A DNA stretch of 52,305 nt from NCBI RefSeq assembly GCF_001429295.1, contig NZ_LMJL01000007.1, positions 606,627-658,931 on the forward strand. Direction: 5' to 3'. Under the pieces are notes generated by a model. The model saw only the letters and a program-made list of their open reading frames with translations, was not told the DNA's origin and made no database searches. Positions 15,501 through 23,860 of the stretch are shown here, in pieces. Within the stretch, counting starts at the first letter, position 1. Every line of letters begins with the position of its first letter. This stretch comes from Flavobacterium sp. Root935. GTDB taxonomy: Bacteria > Bacteroidota > Bacteroidia > Flavobacteriales > Flavobacteriaceae. Both the position numbers and the translations under genes were made by a program.

Positions 15501-16634
15501 TTAGCAAACTGTTAAATACGCATATGCGAAAGAAAATCTTCCGCTTTCTGGAACTGATAAAAGAATGTGATCTCCTTTTTTCAAATTCCCTGAATTCATT
15601 AATTCTTCTAAAGCCAGATAAATTGAGGCAGAACCCACATTACCAACTCTCGACAGATTCATGAACCATTTATCATCACTCATTCCAATTCCTTTCTCTG
15701 TTAATCCTTTTTTCAATCCTTCCACAAAAAAGTTAGAAGAAACGTGAGGAATAAAATAAGTAACGTCTTCAGCCTTGATATTGTTTTTGTCCATCGCATC
15801 TTTCATGCTTTCGGCACCTTTTGACAAGATAAATTCGTCTAATAATTTAACGTCTTGTTTGATAGAAAAAACAGATTCGTTCAACCATTGTTCTGGTGCA
15901 TAATCGCTCCATGATTTGATTTCTCCGTTTTCTAATTTATCACCTCCGGCGTACATGCAGGTTTCTAATTCGTAAGCATACGAAAAAGCTTCCATCCATT
16001 CTATTTTTAGCGAAATTGGGCCTCTTGGTTTGTTTTCTAAAAGAAAAGCACCAGCTCCGTCAGATAACATCCAGCGTAAAAAATCTTTTTTGAAAGCAAT
16101 AATTGGCTGTTCTTCCAGACTTTTTAAATTGTCTGCTTCGTGATTGTATTTTTGGGCATTAAGCCAGGTTGAAACTTTTTCTGATCCTGTGCAGATTGCA
16201 TTTTTTGAATTTCCAGATCTTACCGAAAGAAAACCAAATTTAAGAGAGTTCATTCCAGCGCAACAAACTCCTGTTGAAGAGTTTAATTCTACCGATTTGT
16301 TTTTTAATAAACCATGAACCATCGCAGCGTGCGAAGGCAGGAAAATATCCGGAGTTGAGGTTCCGCATGAAAGTACTTCTAAATCCTGAGGCGTAAAATC
16401 TTCATCGAATAACGGCAAAATTGCATTTTTTGTTAATTCGGCATTGCTGTGAGTGCTTTTTCCATCTTTATCAACAGCATAATATCGGCTTGTAATTTTA
16501 TTATTGCGCAAAATAATACGTCTTGCTTTTGAGGCAGTATCGTTGATAAGTCCTAAATAGGCTTCCATTTCATCATTAGAAACAGCGTCATTTGGCAAAT
16601 ACTTTGCAGCTTTTGTAATATATACTTCAAACAT
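15501..16634 (-). CDS. darB: KAS III-type ketosynthase DarB
   Basis: 377 residues. The FabH-like fold is shown by SCGTSTPDIFLPSHAAMVHG, the active-site TGVCCAGMNSLKFGF (Cys125 in CAG), YFIPHVSSNFF (His) and NLSRVGNVGSASIYLAL (Asn). DarB couples two beta-ketoacyl thioesters to a 2,5-dialkyl-cyclohexanedione, which is aromatised to a dialkylresorcinol. It lies between darA (17 nt upstream) and the hotdog pair (immediately downstream), the order recognised in Bacteroidota flexirubin clusters. The gene symbol rests on family recognition plus the darA neighbour. Confidence 0.92.
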   Translation of the reverse strand: MFEVYITKAAKYLPNDAVSNDEMEAYLGLINDTASKARRIILRNNKITSRYYAVDKDGKSTHSNAELTKNAILPLFDEDFTPQDLEVLSCGTSTPDIFLPSHAAMVHGLLKNKSVELNSSTGVCCAGMNSLKFGFLSVRSGNSKNAICTGSEKVSTWLNAQKYNHEADNLKSLEEQPIIAFKKDFLRWMLSDGAGAFLLENKPRGPISLKIEWMEAFSYAYELETCMYAGGDKLENGEIKSWSDYAPEQWLNESVFSIKQDVKLLDEFILSKGAESMKDAMDKNNIKAEDVTYFIPHVSSNFFVEGLKKGLTEKGIGMSDDKWFMNLSRVGNVGSASIYLALEELMNSGNLKKGDHILLSVPESGRFSFAYAYLTVC

Positions 16635-16651
16635 AATCTAAATTTCGTCTT

Positions 16652-17554
16652 CTAAACTCCTTGATAATATTGAGTTTCCTTTTTTATAGTTTTTAACTTA
16701 AGCGCATAGGTAATAAGGTGCAATATATACACTATTGGTGAAATTAACCATATCGCAAGGAATAAATAAACATTAAATACTTTAAGAAGCTGTTTTCGGT
16801 TTTTTTGATTTTTATAAATGATATTTGACCATTTATTGAAAATTTTATTGGCTGTTTTGTCGACAGTCACTAAATACGAACTTATTTTTACAGCTCCAGC
16901 TTCGACTAATTTTGGTTGTAAATTAGCAAAATTGTTATTGTTTAAGGAATCTAATATGATTTCTCCAAACTGACTGGATTCTTCTATGTCTTTTTCTGAG
17001 ACTCCTGGCAGCGGAAAAATACCGAGATACTTTTTCTTAACACCAGAAAACATCCATTCTACAATTGTTATCACGCTGATTAAATTTCCAACGCGGTCTA
17101 CCAAAGCTACGTTTCCAACTAAATCTGCATTTGCTTGTTTCAGCAGAACTTTAATTTTTTCCTGCGCCATAATCCACATGTTTCTAGAACCGCTGATTGT
17201 AACAACAGGTGTATTATTTAAAATTTTCTTCGCATCATCACTTTTTAAAAATGAATTAATCGGAATTGATGGCGATAAATACCAAACCTGATAATGAAAA
17301 AGTACCAAATCAAATTTTGTATTTAAAATTTCTTCTGGTACAGGTTTTAATGCTGTCGGAATCTGTAAAAACGACTCTGGAAAAGCATCAAAAAAAGAAT
17401 CTTTATTCCACGGAAAAGGAAATGGTTTTTCTAATTGTATTTCGTGAAAAGTGAGATTTATATTCTCTGAGTTTAGAAATGGTTTTGCAATGTTTCTTGC
17501 AATAGATTCCAGTTGCCCCGACTGAGAATAATAAATTATGAGAACATTTTTCAT
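16652..17554 (-). CDS. darA: Dialkylresorcinol condensing enzyme DarA
   Basis: 300 residues. The start MKNVLIIYYSQSGQLESIA is a flavodoxin-like phosphate-binding beginning, and FPFPWNKDSFFDAFPE with LVLFHYQVWYLSPSIPINSFL is characteristic of DarA. The C terminus has two hydrophobic segments (about 262-290), so the protein is probably membrane-bound. DarA acts with DarB to make and aromatise the dialkylresorcinol half of flexirubin. It has its own likely promoter 27 nt upstream (see 17581-17588) and opens a transcription unit that runs into darB. Confidence 0.9.
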   Translation of the reverse strand: MKNVLIIYYSQSGQLESIARNIAKPFLNSENINLTFHEIQLEKPFPFPWNKDSFFDAFPESFLQIPTALKPVPEEILNTKFDLVLFHYQVWYLSPSIPINSFLKSDDAKKILNNTPVVTISGSRNMWIMAQEKIKVLLKQANADLVGNVALVDRVGNLISVITIVEWMFSGVKKKYLGIFPLPGVSEKDIEESSQFGEIILDSLNNNNFANLQPKLVEAGAVKISSYLVTVDKTANKIFNKWSNIIYKNQKNRKQLLKVFNVYLFLAIWLISPIVYILHLITYALKLKTIKKETQYYQGV

Positions 17555-17580
17555 TTGGGTTTTTTCGCTTTGGTGGTTAG

Positions 17581-17588
17581 CAAAAATA
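17581..17588 (-). promoter_or_regulatory. Putative -7 box of the darA promoter
   Basis: On the minus strand the sequence TATTTTTG fits the Bacteroidetes -7 consensus TAnnTTTG exactly and lies 27 nt before the darA ATG. No well-placed -33 TTTG is seen. The 225-nt spacer 17555-17779 otherwise shows no ORF. It suggests an internal promoter for the darA-darB unit. Confidence 0.5.
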
Positions 17589-17779
17589 GGTAAATTTATT
17601 TAAACGAATTTTCTTATTTGATGCGCAAAGTTTTGTTTGTCGCTAATTCCTGAATTTTTTACCATTTGTAGTTAATTGGGTTTAACTTCCAAAAAATGAT
17701 TTTTAGTTTTTACCACGGATTAAAAGATTTGTAAAAATTATTTTTTCAAAAAAACCTTTGCAACTTTGAGCCTTTGCAG

Positions 17780-18664
17780 CTATGAACCTTTAAAAGCATT
17801 CCAAAAATCGAAATAATTAAACCATTGAAGGGGATATTTTTTTAGAATACTTTCAACGCTTTTTACATATTCTTTTAAAAGTGCTTTTTCGTCGCGGTGT
17901 TTTACTTGTGCTTCTCTTGCATATAAATGATAATGCAGATTGGGCTCTTTCATTACATAAACAAAAACTACAGGAACTTTAAGTCTTGAAGCAATTAGAA
18001 AAGGACCAGCTGGGAAATTTGCTTCTTTTCCAAGAAAGTTTTCAGATAAAGATTTGGTGCCTTCAAAATAACGATCACCAGTAAAACAAACCAATTCGTT
18101 ATTGGCCAAAGCAGCATTGATCTCAAAAATATGAGACAAATCTTCTTTAATGATGATAAATTTAACGGTTGGTTTTTGGGTAACGGTTTCTAAATAATTC
18201 TTAATCGCAGAATGTTCTAAATCTGTAGTGACTAGATTGATTTGGAAATCAAGATCTATTTCTCCAAAAAAATGTTCTGCAATTTCGAAATTTCCGACAT
18301 GCGCGCTAATCAAAACGCCGCCTTTTTTCTCGGCAAGGAGCTTTTTAAGCGTTTCGATTCCGTCAAATTCGTAAGTGAATTTATTTCTGAGACCAGCAGA
18401 AATCGAAATTTTATCAATAATAGTCTGTCCAAAAGTGTAGTAACTTTTGAAAACCATTTTCTTGGATTTGAAACTGGAATATTGCAGCCTTTCTTTAAAA
18501 TAATAAAAAATGGCTCTGTTGCTTTTTCTTAGAAATAAAAAATAATAGGAAGCGACAAAATAAAGTAAGACATAAGCGGCTTTGACACCCGCTTTTTGAA
18601 TCAAAAAAACGAATATTTTATAACCTAAAACTGTCCCTTTTGATTTGCCATCCCATTGACTCAT
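17780..18664 (-). CDS. LpxL/HtrB-like acyltransferase
   Basis: 294 residues. An N-terminal hydrophobic stretch (about 28-50) anchors the protein. The acyltransferase motif HVGNFEIAEHFF (HX4E; His about 121) is intact, with TGDRYFEG and FPAGPFLIASRLKVPVV matching later blocks of the lysophospholipid acyltransferase/LpxL family. Such enzymes move an acyl chain from ACP to a hydroxyl. In flexirubin and aryl polyene clusters they are candidates for joining the polyene acid to the resorcinol or another lipid. Its start overlaps the ACP stop (TAATG), consistent with an ACP-bound donor. Confidence 0.9.
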   Translation of the reverse strand: MSQWDGKSKGTVLGYKIFVFLIQKAGVKAAYVLLYFVASYYFLFLRKSNRAIFYYFKERLQYSSFKSKKMVFKSYYTFGQTIIDKISISAGLRNKFTYEFDGIETLKKLLAEKKGGVLISAHVGNFEIAEHFFGEIDLDFQINLVTTDLEHSAIKNYLETVTQKPTVKFIIIKEDLSHIFEINAALANNELVCFTGDRYFEGTKSLSENFLGKEANFPAGPFLIASRLKVPVVFVYVMKEPNLHYHLYAREAQVKHRDEKALLKEYVKSVESILKKYPLQWFNYFDFWNAFKGS

Positions 18665-18918
18665 TAAACAGCTTTGGCTTTTAGTTTAGTTTCGATTAGG
18701 TCATAGAAATTCTGAAAAGTAGCAATTCCGACAAAATCAGCTTCAACCAGTTTTACACCAAAATTAGATTCGATAGAAACGACTAGATCAACATAATCTA
18801 AACTGTCTAATCCAAGTGTGTCTTTTAAATTAGCATCTGGTTCAATATCGTCATTGTCTACTTCAAATTCATCAACCAAAAAACCATTAATTCTTGCTAT
18901 AATCTCTTCTTTATTCAT
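18664..18918 (-). CDS. Acyl carrier protein, second copy
   Basis: 84 residues, acidic, with the phosphopantetheine site LGLDSLDYVDLV (Ser39). It starts 8 nt inside the ketosynthase gene and ends overlapping the acyltransferase start, so three genes (ketosynthase, ACP, acyltransferase) are translationally coupled. This suggests the ACP carries chains made by the FabB-like ketosynthase and hands them to the acyltransferase. Confidence 0.95.
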   Translation of the reverse strand: MNKEEIIARINGFLVDEFEVDNDDIEPDANLKDTLGLDSLDYVDLVVSIESNFGVKLVEADFVGIATFQNFYDLIETKLKAKAV

Positions 18919-20146
18919 CGTTCAATTTAAACTTTTTAACCACCAACGCAGAGTTGGTTCCTCCGAAACCGAAAGAATTGGACAAAAATATGTCAAATTT
19001 TTTGTTTAACGTAGTTTTAACTAAATTTAATTTTGAAGCATCTTCATCTGGATTTTCCAAATTGATGTTTGGAGCAATAAAATCATGCTGCATCATTAAG
19101 GTAGAATAGATTATTTCGCTGGCTCCTGCCATCCAGCATTCGTGGCCTGTCATTGATTTTGTAGAACTTACAGGAGGATTTTTTTCTCCAAAAACTTCAA
19201 AGATAGCTTTTGCTTCGTTTGCATCTCCAACAGGTGTTGAGGTTGCATGAGCGTTTATGTATTCAATGTCCGAAGCATTTAATTTTGCATCATCAAGTGC
19301 ACGTTTCATTGCTGTTGCAGGCCCTTCAACGTTTGGAGTTGAAATATGCCCGCCGTTTGAAGAAAATCCGTAACCGCCGATTTCTGCAATAATATTGGCA
19401 CCTCTTGCGATTGCAGACTCATAACTTTCAAGAATCAAAGTTGCGCCGCCGCCACTCGGAATTAATCCGTCACGATCTTTATCAAAAGGTCTTGAGGCTT
19501 TTTCAGGATCGCTTTCTCGGTTAGAAAAAACGCCAAGTCCGTCAAAACTGCTCATGGCATATTTATTAATTTCCTGTGCACCGCCGGTAATTATAATATC
19601 TTGAAATCCGCTTTTTATTAAAAAATAGGCTAATCCGATGGAATGCGAACCGCTTGCGCAGGCTGCACTTACAGTAAGATTGATACCGCGAAGTTTGAAA
19701 ATCGTCGAAAGATTCATTGTTACGGTAGAATTCATCGATTTAAAAATTGCTCCAGAACCAATTAAGGCTGTGTCTTTTTTTTCTCGTACAATATCTGTTG
19801 CATCAATGATTGCTTTAGAAACGCTGTCGTTTCCGTACATAATACCCACTTCATGCTCATCAAAAAAAGCATCATCAATATTTGCATTTTTCAATGCTTC
19901 TATAGTTGCCATATAAGCATACTCGGTCTCTTCACCAATGCTCATACGCTGTCTGCGAGTCAGTAAATTTTTTAAATCGGCTTTCGGAACCATTCCTGTT
20001 AAAGCTGATTGGAAACCAAATTCTTTACGTTCAGAATCAAACTGAATACCAGATTTTCCTTGGTATAGTGAATCTTTTACTTCGTCTAAAGAAGTTCCGA
20101 TACAAGAATAAATTCCCATTCCAGTAATTACAACTCTTCTATTCAT
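18911..20146 (-). CDS. FabB-like beta-ketoacyl-ACP synthase
   Basis: 411 residues. The active site VSAACASGSHSIGLA (Cys163), NAHATSTPVGDANE and KSMTGHECWMAGASE supply Cys-His-His, and the ACASGSHSIG context is closest to FabB/KAS I. The end reads NSFGFGGTNSALVVKKF. It starts at MNRRVVITGMGIYSCIG. It elongates chains on the co-encoded ACP. Of the three Cys-containing KAS I/II enzymes in the cluster it is the most FabB-like. An 83-nt spacer separates it from the ketoreductase upstream. Confidence 0.93.
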   Translation of the reverse strand: MNRRVVITGMGIYSCIGTSLDEVKDSLYQGKSGIQFDSERKEFGFQSALTGMVPKADLKNLLTRRQRMSIGEETEYAYMATIEALKNANIDDAFFDEHEVGIMYGNDSVSKAIIDATDIVREKKDTALIGSGAIFKSMNSTVTMNLSTIFKLRGINLTVSAACASGSHSIGLAYFLIKSGFQDIIITGGAQEINKYAMSSFDGLGVFSNRESDPEKASRPFDKDRDGLIPSGGGATLILESYESAIARGANIIAEIGGYGFSSNGGHISTPNVEGPATAMKRALDDAKLNASDIEYINAHATSTPVGDANEAKAIFEVFGEKNPPVSSTKSMTGHECWMAGASEIIYSTLMMQHDFIAPNINLENPDEDASKLNLVKTTLNKKFDIFLSNSFGFGGTNSALVVKKFKLNDE

Positions 20147-20229
20147 CGTCTTTCAAAGTAATTTTTTATCCTTAAAGTGTAATTTTCTATGTTTAAAATC
20201 TTAAAATAATCTCGCAAACATACTATTCT

Positions 20230-20961
20230 TTAAGAATATATTCCGCCGTTTATATTGATAATTTCTCCAGTAATATAGCTTGCTTTTTTAGAAATCAAAA
20301 AGCTTACCAAATCTGCAACTTCTTCGGCTTCTCCAAAACGATTTACCGGAATCAGCTTTAATAATTCTTTTTCATCCAGCTCACTTGTCATATCAGTCCT
20401 GATAAAACCAGGGGCAACAGCATTTACTGTAATATTTCTTTTTGCCACTTCTTGAGCCAAAGCTTTTGTTGCGGCTACAATTGCGCCTTTTGCTGCCGAA
20501 TAATTGGTTTGTCCCGCAGTTCCTTTTACTCCAGAAACCGAAACCATATTTACAATTCGGCCATATTTATTGCGCAGCATTTTTTGAATAAAAAATTGTG
20601 TCACATTAAAGAAACCATTTACACTTGTATTCAAAACGCCGTTCCAGTCTTCTGGAGTCATCCACATAAAAAGCCCATCTTTTGTAATTCCGGCATTGTT
20701 TACAATTGCTTCAACCAACTTTTCAGGATTTGCTTCCTGCCATTGCGTTAAAACGTTTTGTACTTGTTCAAAATTAGAAACATCGAAACCTAAAATTTCT
20801 CCTGTTGCGCCTAATTTTTGTATTTCTTGTAATGTTTCTTCGGCAGCTGTTTGATTTGAATGATAGTTAATCAGAATATGATAATCAGATTCTACGGCTA
20901 GTTTTTTACAAATAGCACTTCCGATTCCTCGCGAACCGCCTGTTACTAATACACACTTCAT
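20230..20961 (-). CDS. 3-oxoacyl-ACP reductase (FabG-like SDR)
   Basis: 243 residues. NADPH site TGGSRGIGSAI, NNAG at about 88-91, catalytic Ser in SVSGVKG (141-147), YSAAK with Tyr154/Lys158, and the C-terminal ITGEIININGG typical of FabG. It reduces the 3-oxo group after each condensation. It is the only ketoreductase visible in the cluster although several ketosynthases are present, so it probably serves more than one. It lies 9 nt downstream of the WG-repeat gene. Confidence 0.93.
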   Translation of the reverse strand: MKCVLVTGGSRGIGSAICKKLAVESDYHILINYHSNQTAAEETLQEIQKLGATGEILGFDVSNFEQVQNVLTQWQEANPEKLVEAIVNNAGITKDGLFMWMTPEDWNGVLNTSVNGFFNVTQFFIQKMLRNKYGRIVNMVSVSGVKGTAGQTNYSAAKGAIVAATKALAQEVAKRNITVNAVAPGFIRTDMTSELDEKELLKLIPVNRFGEAEEVADLVSFLISKKASYITGEIININGGIYS

Positions 20962-20970
20962 AAGTGAAAT

Positions 20971-22200
20971 TTATTTCTTTTTCTTAGCTGCTGGTTTCGT
21001 AGTCGATTTGGCAGCAGTTTTCGTTGTTTTTGTTTCTTGTTTTGGGGCTTCAGCTGGAGCAGATGCTGGCTGAGGTCTTTCTGCTGATTTTGAAAATAAT
21101 TCAGCATTTTCAAACCATTGGTTGCTTAATACAGTTCCGTCTGGTTTAAGGAATCCCCATTTTCCTTCGTTTTTTACTCTCGCAACACCATCAATAAATC
21201 CTTTATCCTGCTGTACAAACATCGCGATAATGGCATTTGTCGTAATGCCGTATTGTGTTGGAATTACCAGTTTTCCAGATTCGTTGATAAATCCCCAATT
21301 GCTTTCTTTTACTGGAGCCAAGCCGTTTGTGCTGAAAACTTCTGCATCGCTGTAAGTGGGTTCAATAACAAATTCTCCTTTCGGATTAATGAATCCCCAT
21401 TTTTTTCCAACCAAAACTGGCGCTAGATTTTTAGAGAAAGCTTTTCCTTTATCATAAATAGGAAGAATTGCCCAATTTCCTTTTAAATCGATATATCCAA
21501 TTTTTCCGTTCTTTTTGGCATACGTCAAATCTTGGGTTTCAAAATCCCAGATTTTTTCAGCTCCATCAACTGGAATAAATTTTCCAGAACTTACTAATCC
21601 GAAAGTTTTATCTTTTCTCGCCCAAGTTGTGTTCTTGAAATAATTTCCGATTTCAGCGTAAGCAGGTTCAACTACTTCCTTTCCATCGGTATTTATGATT
21701 CCCCAGTTTTTGTTGAGTTCAACTCTTGCAAAACCATTTTCAAAAGGTTTAATCTGATCGTATTTTGGTTCTAAAACAACCGCCATTTTATTGTTAATCA
21801 AACCAACTTTATTATTTTGTCTGATGAAAGCAACTCCATTACTAAAATCAAATAATTTTTCAGAAGCAGGAGCTTTTTGAATTTCTCCTTTTTTATCAAT
21901 ATAAACCCATTCTTTTCCTGTTTTTACAATGGCAATTCCGCTGTTAAAATCTTTTGCATCATCAAAAGAGGCAGGAATTATCCAGTTTCCTTTTGTATCA
22001 ATAAAACCCCATTTCCCGCCATTTTCAACAGCAGCTAATCCTTCAGAAAAACTTCTGGCAGATTTGTATTGAGGCTCGATTTTAAAAGAACCGTCTTTGG
22101 TAATATATCCAATTTTTGAATTCTTTTTAACTAATGCCAATTCTTGACTATTAACAAATTGAATGCAGCACAGCAACAAAAAAATAAATGTTTTTTTCAT
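20971..22200 (-). CDS. WG-repeat protein, secreted
   Basis: 409 residues from the ATG at 22200 (MKKTFIFLLLCCIQFVNSQ, a signal peptide); an upstream TTG at 22215 is less likely. At least seven repeats of the WG type (KWGFIDTKGNWIIPASFDDA, split by similar units) fill residues about 20-355. The end is a low-complexity Lys/Ala/Thr tail (about 365-409) that includes KTTKTAAKSTTKPAAKKKK. WG repeats are thought to be structural or protein-binding, with no known enzyme activity. It is encoded between the ammonia-lyase and the ketoreductase in a close-packed unit, but a pigment role is unproven. Confidence 0.85.
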   Translation of the reverse strand: MKKTFIFLLLCCIQFVNSQELALVKKNSKIGYITKDGSFKIEPQYKSARSFSEGLAAVENGGKWGFIDTKGNWIIPASFDDAKDFNSGIAIVKTGKEWVYIDKKGEIQKAPASEKLFDFSNGVAFIRQNNKVGLINNKMAVVLEPKYDQIKPFENGFARVELNKNWGIINTDGKEVVEPAYAEIGNYFKNTTWARKDKTFGLVSSGKFIPVDGAEKIWDFETQDLTYAKKNGKIGYIDLKGNWAILPIYDKGKAFSKNLAPVLVGKKWGFINPKGEFVIEPTYSDAEVFSTNGLAPVKESNWGFINESGKLVIPTQYGITTNAIIAMFVQQDKGFIDGVARVKNEGKWGFLKPDGTVLSNQWFENAELFSKSAERPQPASAPAEAPKQETKTTKTAAKSTTKPAAKKKK

Positions 22201-22238
22201 GATTTTAAGATTCAATATTAATAATGTGAAGTACAGAA

Positions 22239-23759
22239 TTAACTGTTTATCAAATAATCTTTTACTTTTTGCACAAAAGGATACATTACCTGATCTTCTT
22301 TAAACTCTGGAATTATATTGCGAACATCGTCGTACCATTTTTTAGTAACAGACGAAATTTTATCTTTTTGTGCTAAATAATCAATTGCCTGAACGATTGT
22401 AATTAATTCGATAGCTAAAACCTCAAAAGAATTCTCAATAACTTTTGACGTGATTACTGCAGCATTTGTTCCCATACTTACAATGTCTTGATTGTCATTG
22501 TTGTTTGGAATACTATGAACGTACATTGGGTTTGACAGCATTTGGTTTTCGGCAGTTGTTGAAGTTGCAACGAATTGTACTCCCTGCATTCCGAAATTAA
22601 ATCCTAATGTTCCTAAGTTTACAAATGGAGGAAGGATTTCATTGATTTTTGAATTCAATAAATAATTCAATTGACGTTCTGCCAGCATCGTTAATTTGGT
22701 AATAACGATTTTCAGTTTATCCATTTCAAGCGAAATATAATCTCCGTGGAAATTTCCTCCGTGATAAACGTGTTTGTTTTTTACGTCTATAATTGGATTG
22801 TCGTTTGCAGAGTTAAATTCGTCTTCTAAAATAGAAGCAACATTATTGATAGTTTCTAAAACTGGTCCCAAAATTTGAGGCACACATCTTAGTGAATAAT
22901 ATTCTTGAACTTTTTCTTTGAAGATTTCTTCGGTATTTTCTCCAGAATATAAATGGTCTTCTCTTTTGCGGATTAAAGTACTGTCAGAAAGATTTTTTCT
23001 CATTCTTTCTGCCACTTCCTGTTGTCCTTTATGACGTTTGGTTTGGTTTAATTCTGCTGAGAAATGATCATCATAAGCTTGAACCAATTCGTTAATTGCA
23101 CAAGAAGCTTTTAACGACCAATCTAATAATTTTTGAGCATAATGAACATTTACAACTCCAATTCCTGTCATTACAGAAGTTCCGTTGATTAATGCCAGAC
23201 CTTCTCTAATTTCTACTTGAATTGGTTTCAAACCTTCAATTTCGAAAACTTCTGGTGTTGGTCTTCTTTCTCCTTTATAAAAAACCTCGCCTTCGCCAAT
23301 TAACACTAAAGCTAAATGTGATAATTGTACCAAGTCACCGCTGGCACCCACGCCGCCGTGTTCAAAAATTAAGGGCGTAATATCTCTATTGATTAATTCT
23401 GCCATTAAATGAATTACAGAAGAATGAACTCCTGAATTTCCTAAAGACAAAGTATTTAATCTTGCTAAAATTGCAGCTTTTGCACACTCAGGACTTAATG
23501 GTTTTCCTGTTCCAGAAGAGTGGCTTCTAATTAAATTATATTGTAATTGAATTTGATCAGACTCTTTAATTCTATATTGAGCCATTGGACCAAAGCCAGT
23601 ATTTACTCCGTATATAACTTTGTTTCCTGAGAATTCTTTTAAGAAGTTAAAACTCTCGTTTACGCGGTTTAGAACGACATCACTAATTTTAACTTTTTGA
23701 TTTCCAAATATTATGGCTTCAAATTCCGTTAAACTTAAATATTCATTAATTGTATTCAT
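22239..23759 (-). CDS. Tyrosine ammonia-lyase (HAL/PAL family)
   Basis: 506 residues. The MIO prosthetic group forms from Ala139-Ser140-Gly141 in GGVGASGDLVQLSHLA; Tyr50 in VIYGVNTGFG is the catalytic tyrosine. The protein closely matches, by recollection, the characterised F. johnsoniae tyrosine ammonia-lyase, also 506 residues. It converts L-tyrosine to 4-coumarate and ammonia, the aromatic starter of the flexirubin polyene. It is the first gene of the minus-strand unit, divergent from the flavoenzyme, with a -7 box about 68 nt upstream. Substrate choice over histidine rests on that similarity. Confidence 0.93.
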   Translation of the reverse strand: MNTINEYLSLTEFEAIIFGNQKVKISDVVLNRVNESFNFLKEFSGNKVIYGVNTGFGPMAQYRIKESDQIQLQYNLIRSHSSGTGKPLSPECAKAAILARLNTLSLGNSGVHSSVIHLMAELINRDITPLIFEHGGVGASGDLVQLSHLALVLIGEGEVFYKGERRPTPEVFEIEGLKPIQVEIREGLALINGTSVMTGIGVVNVHYAQKLLDWSLKASCAINELVQAYDDHFSAELNQTKRHKGQQEVAERMRKNLSDSTLIRKREDHLYSGENTEEIFKEKVQEYYSLRCVPQILGPVLETINNVASILEDEFNSANDNPIIDVKNKHVYHGGNFHGDYISLEMDKLKIVITKLTMLAERQLNYLLNSKINEILPPFVNLGTLGFNFGMQGVQFVATSTTAENQMLSNPMYVHSIPNNNDNQDIVSMGTNAAVITSKVIENSFEVLAIELITIVQAIDYLAQKDKISSVTKKWYDDVRNIIPEFKEDQVMYPFVQKVKDYLINS

Positions 23760-23826
23760 TAAATCGATTTTGGTTGTGCTAATTTAATTTTATTTATCAA
23801 AATAAATGTAGTTATTTTGATGTAGG

Positions 23827-23834
23827 CAAATGTA
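23827..23834 (-). promoter_or_regulatory. Putative -7 box for the ammonia-lyase operon
   Basis: On the minus strand TACATTTG matches TAnnTTTG, giving a transcript start near 23820 and a leader of about 60 nt before the ATG at 23759. It lies in the 101-nt divergent region shared with the plus-strand flavoenzyme, for which no perfect box is seen. No clear -33 element. Confidence 0.5.
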
Positions 23835-23860
23835 GGTTAATTAATGATAATAATTCTAAT

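Noticed and set aside
22239..23759. Histidine ammonia-lyase of histidine degradation
   Set aside because: No hutU, hutI or hutG nearby; it heads the pigment operon and matches the tyrosine enzyme from memory.
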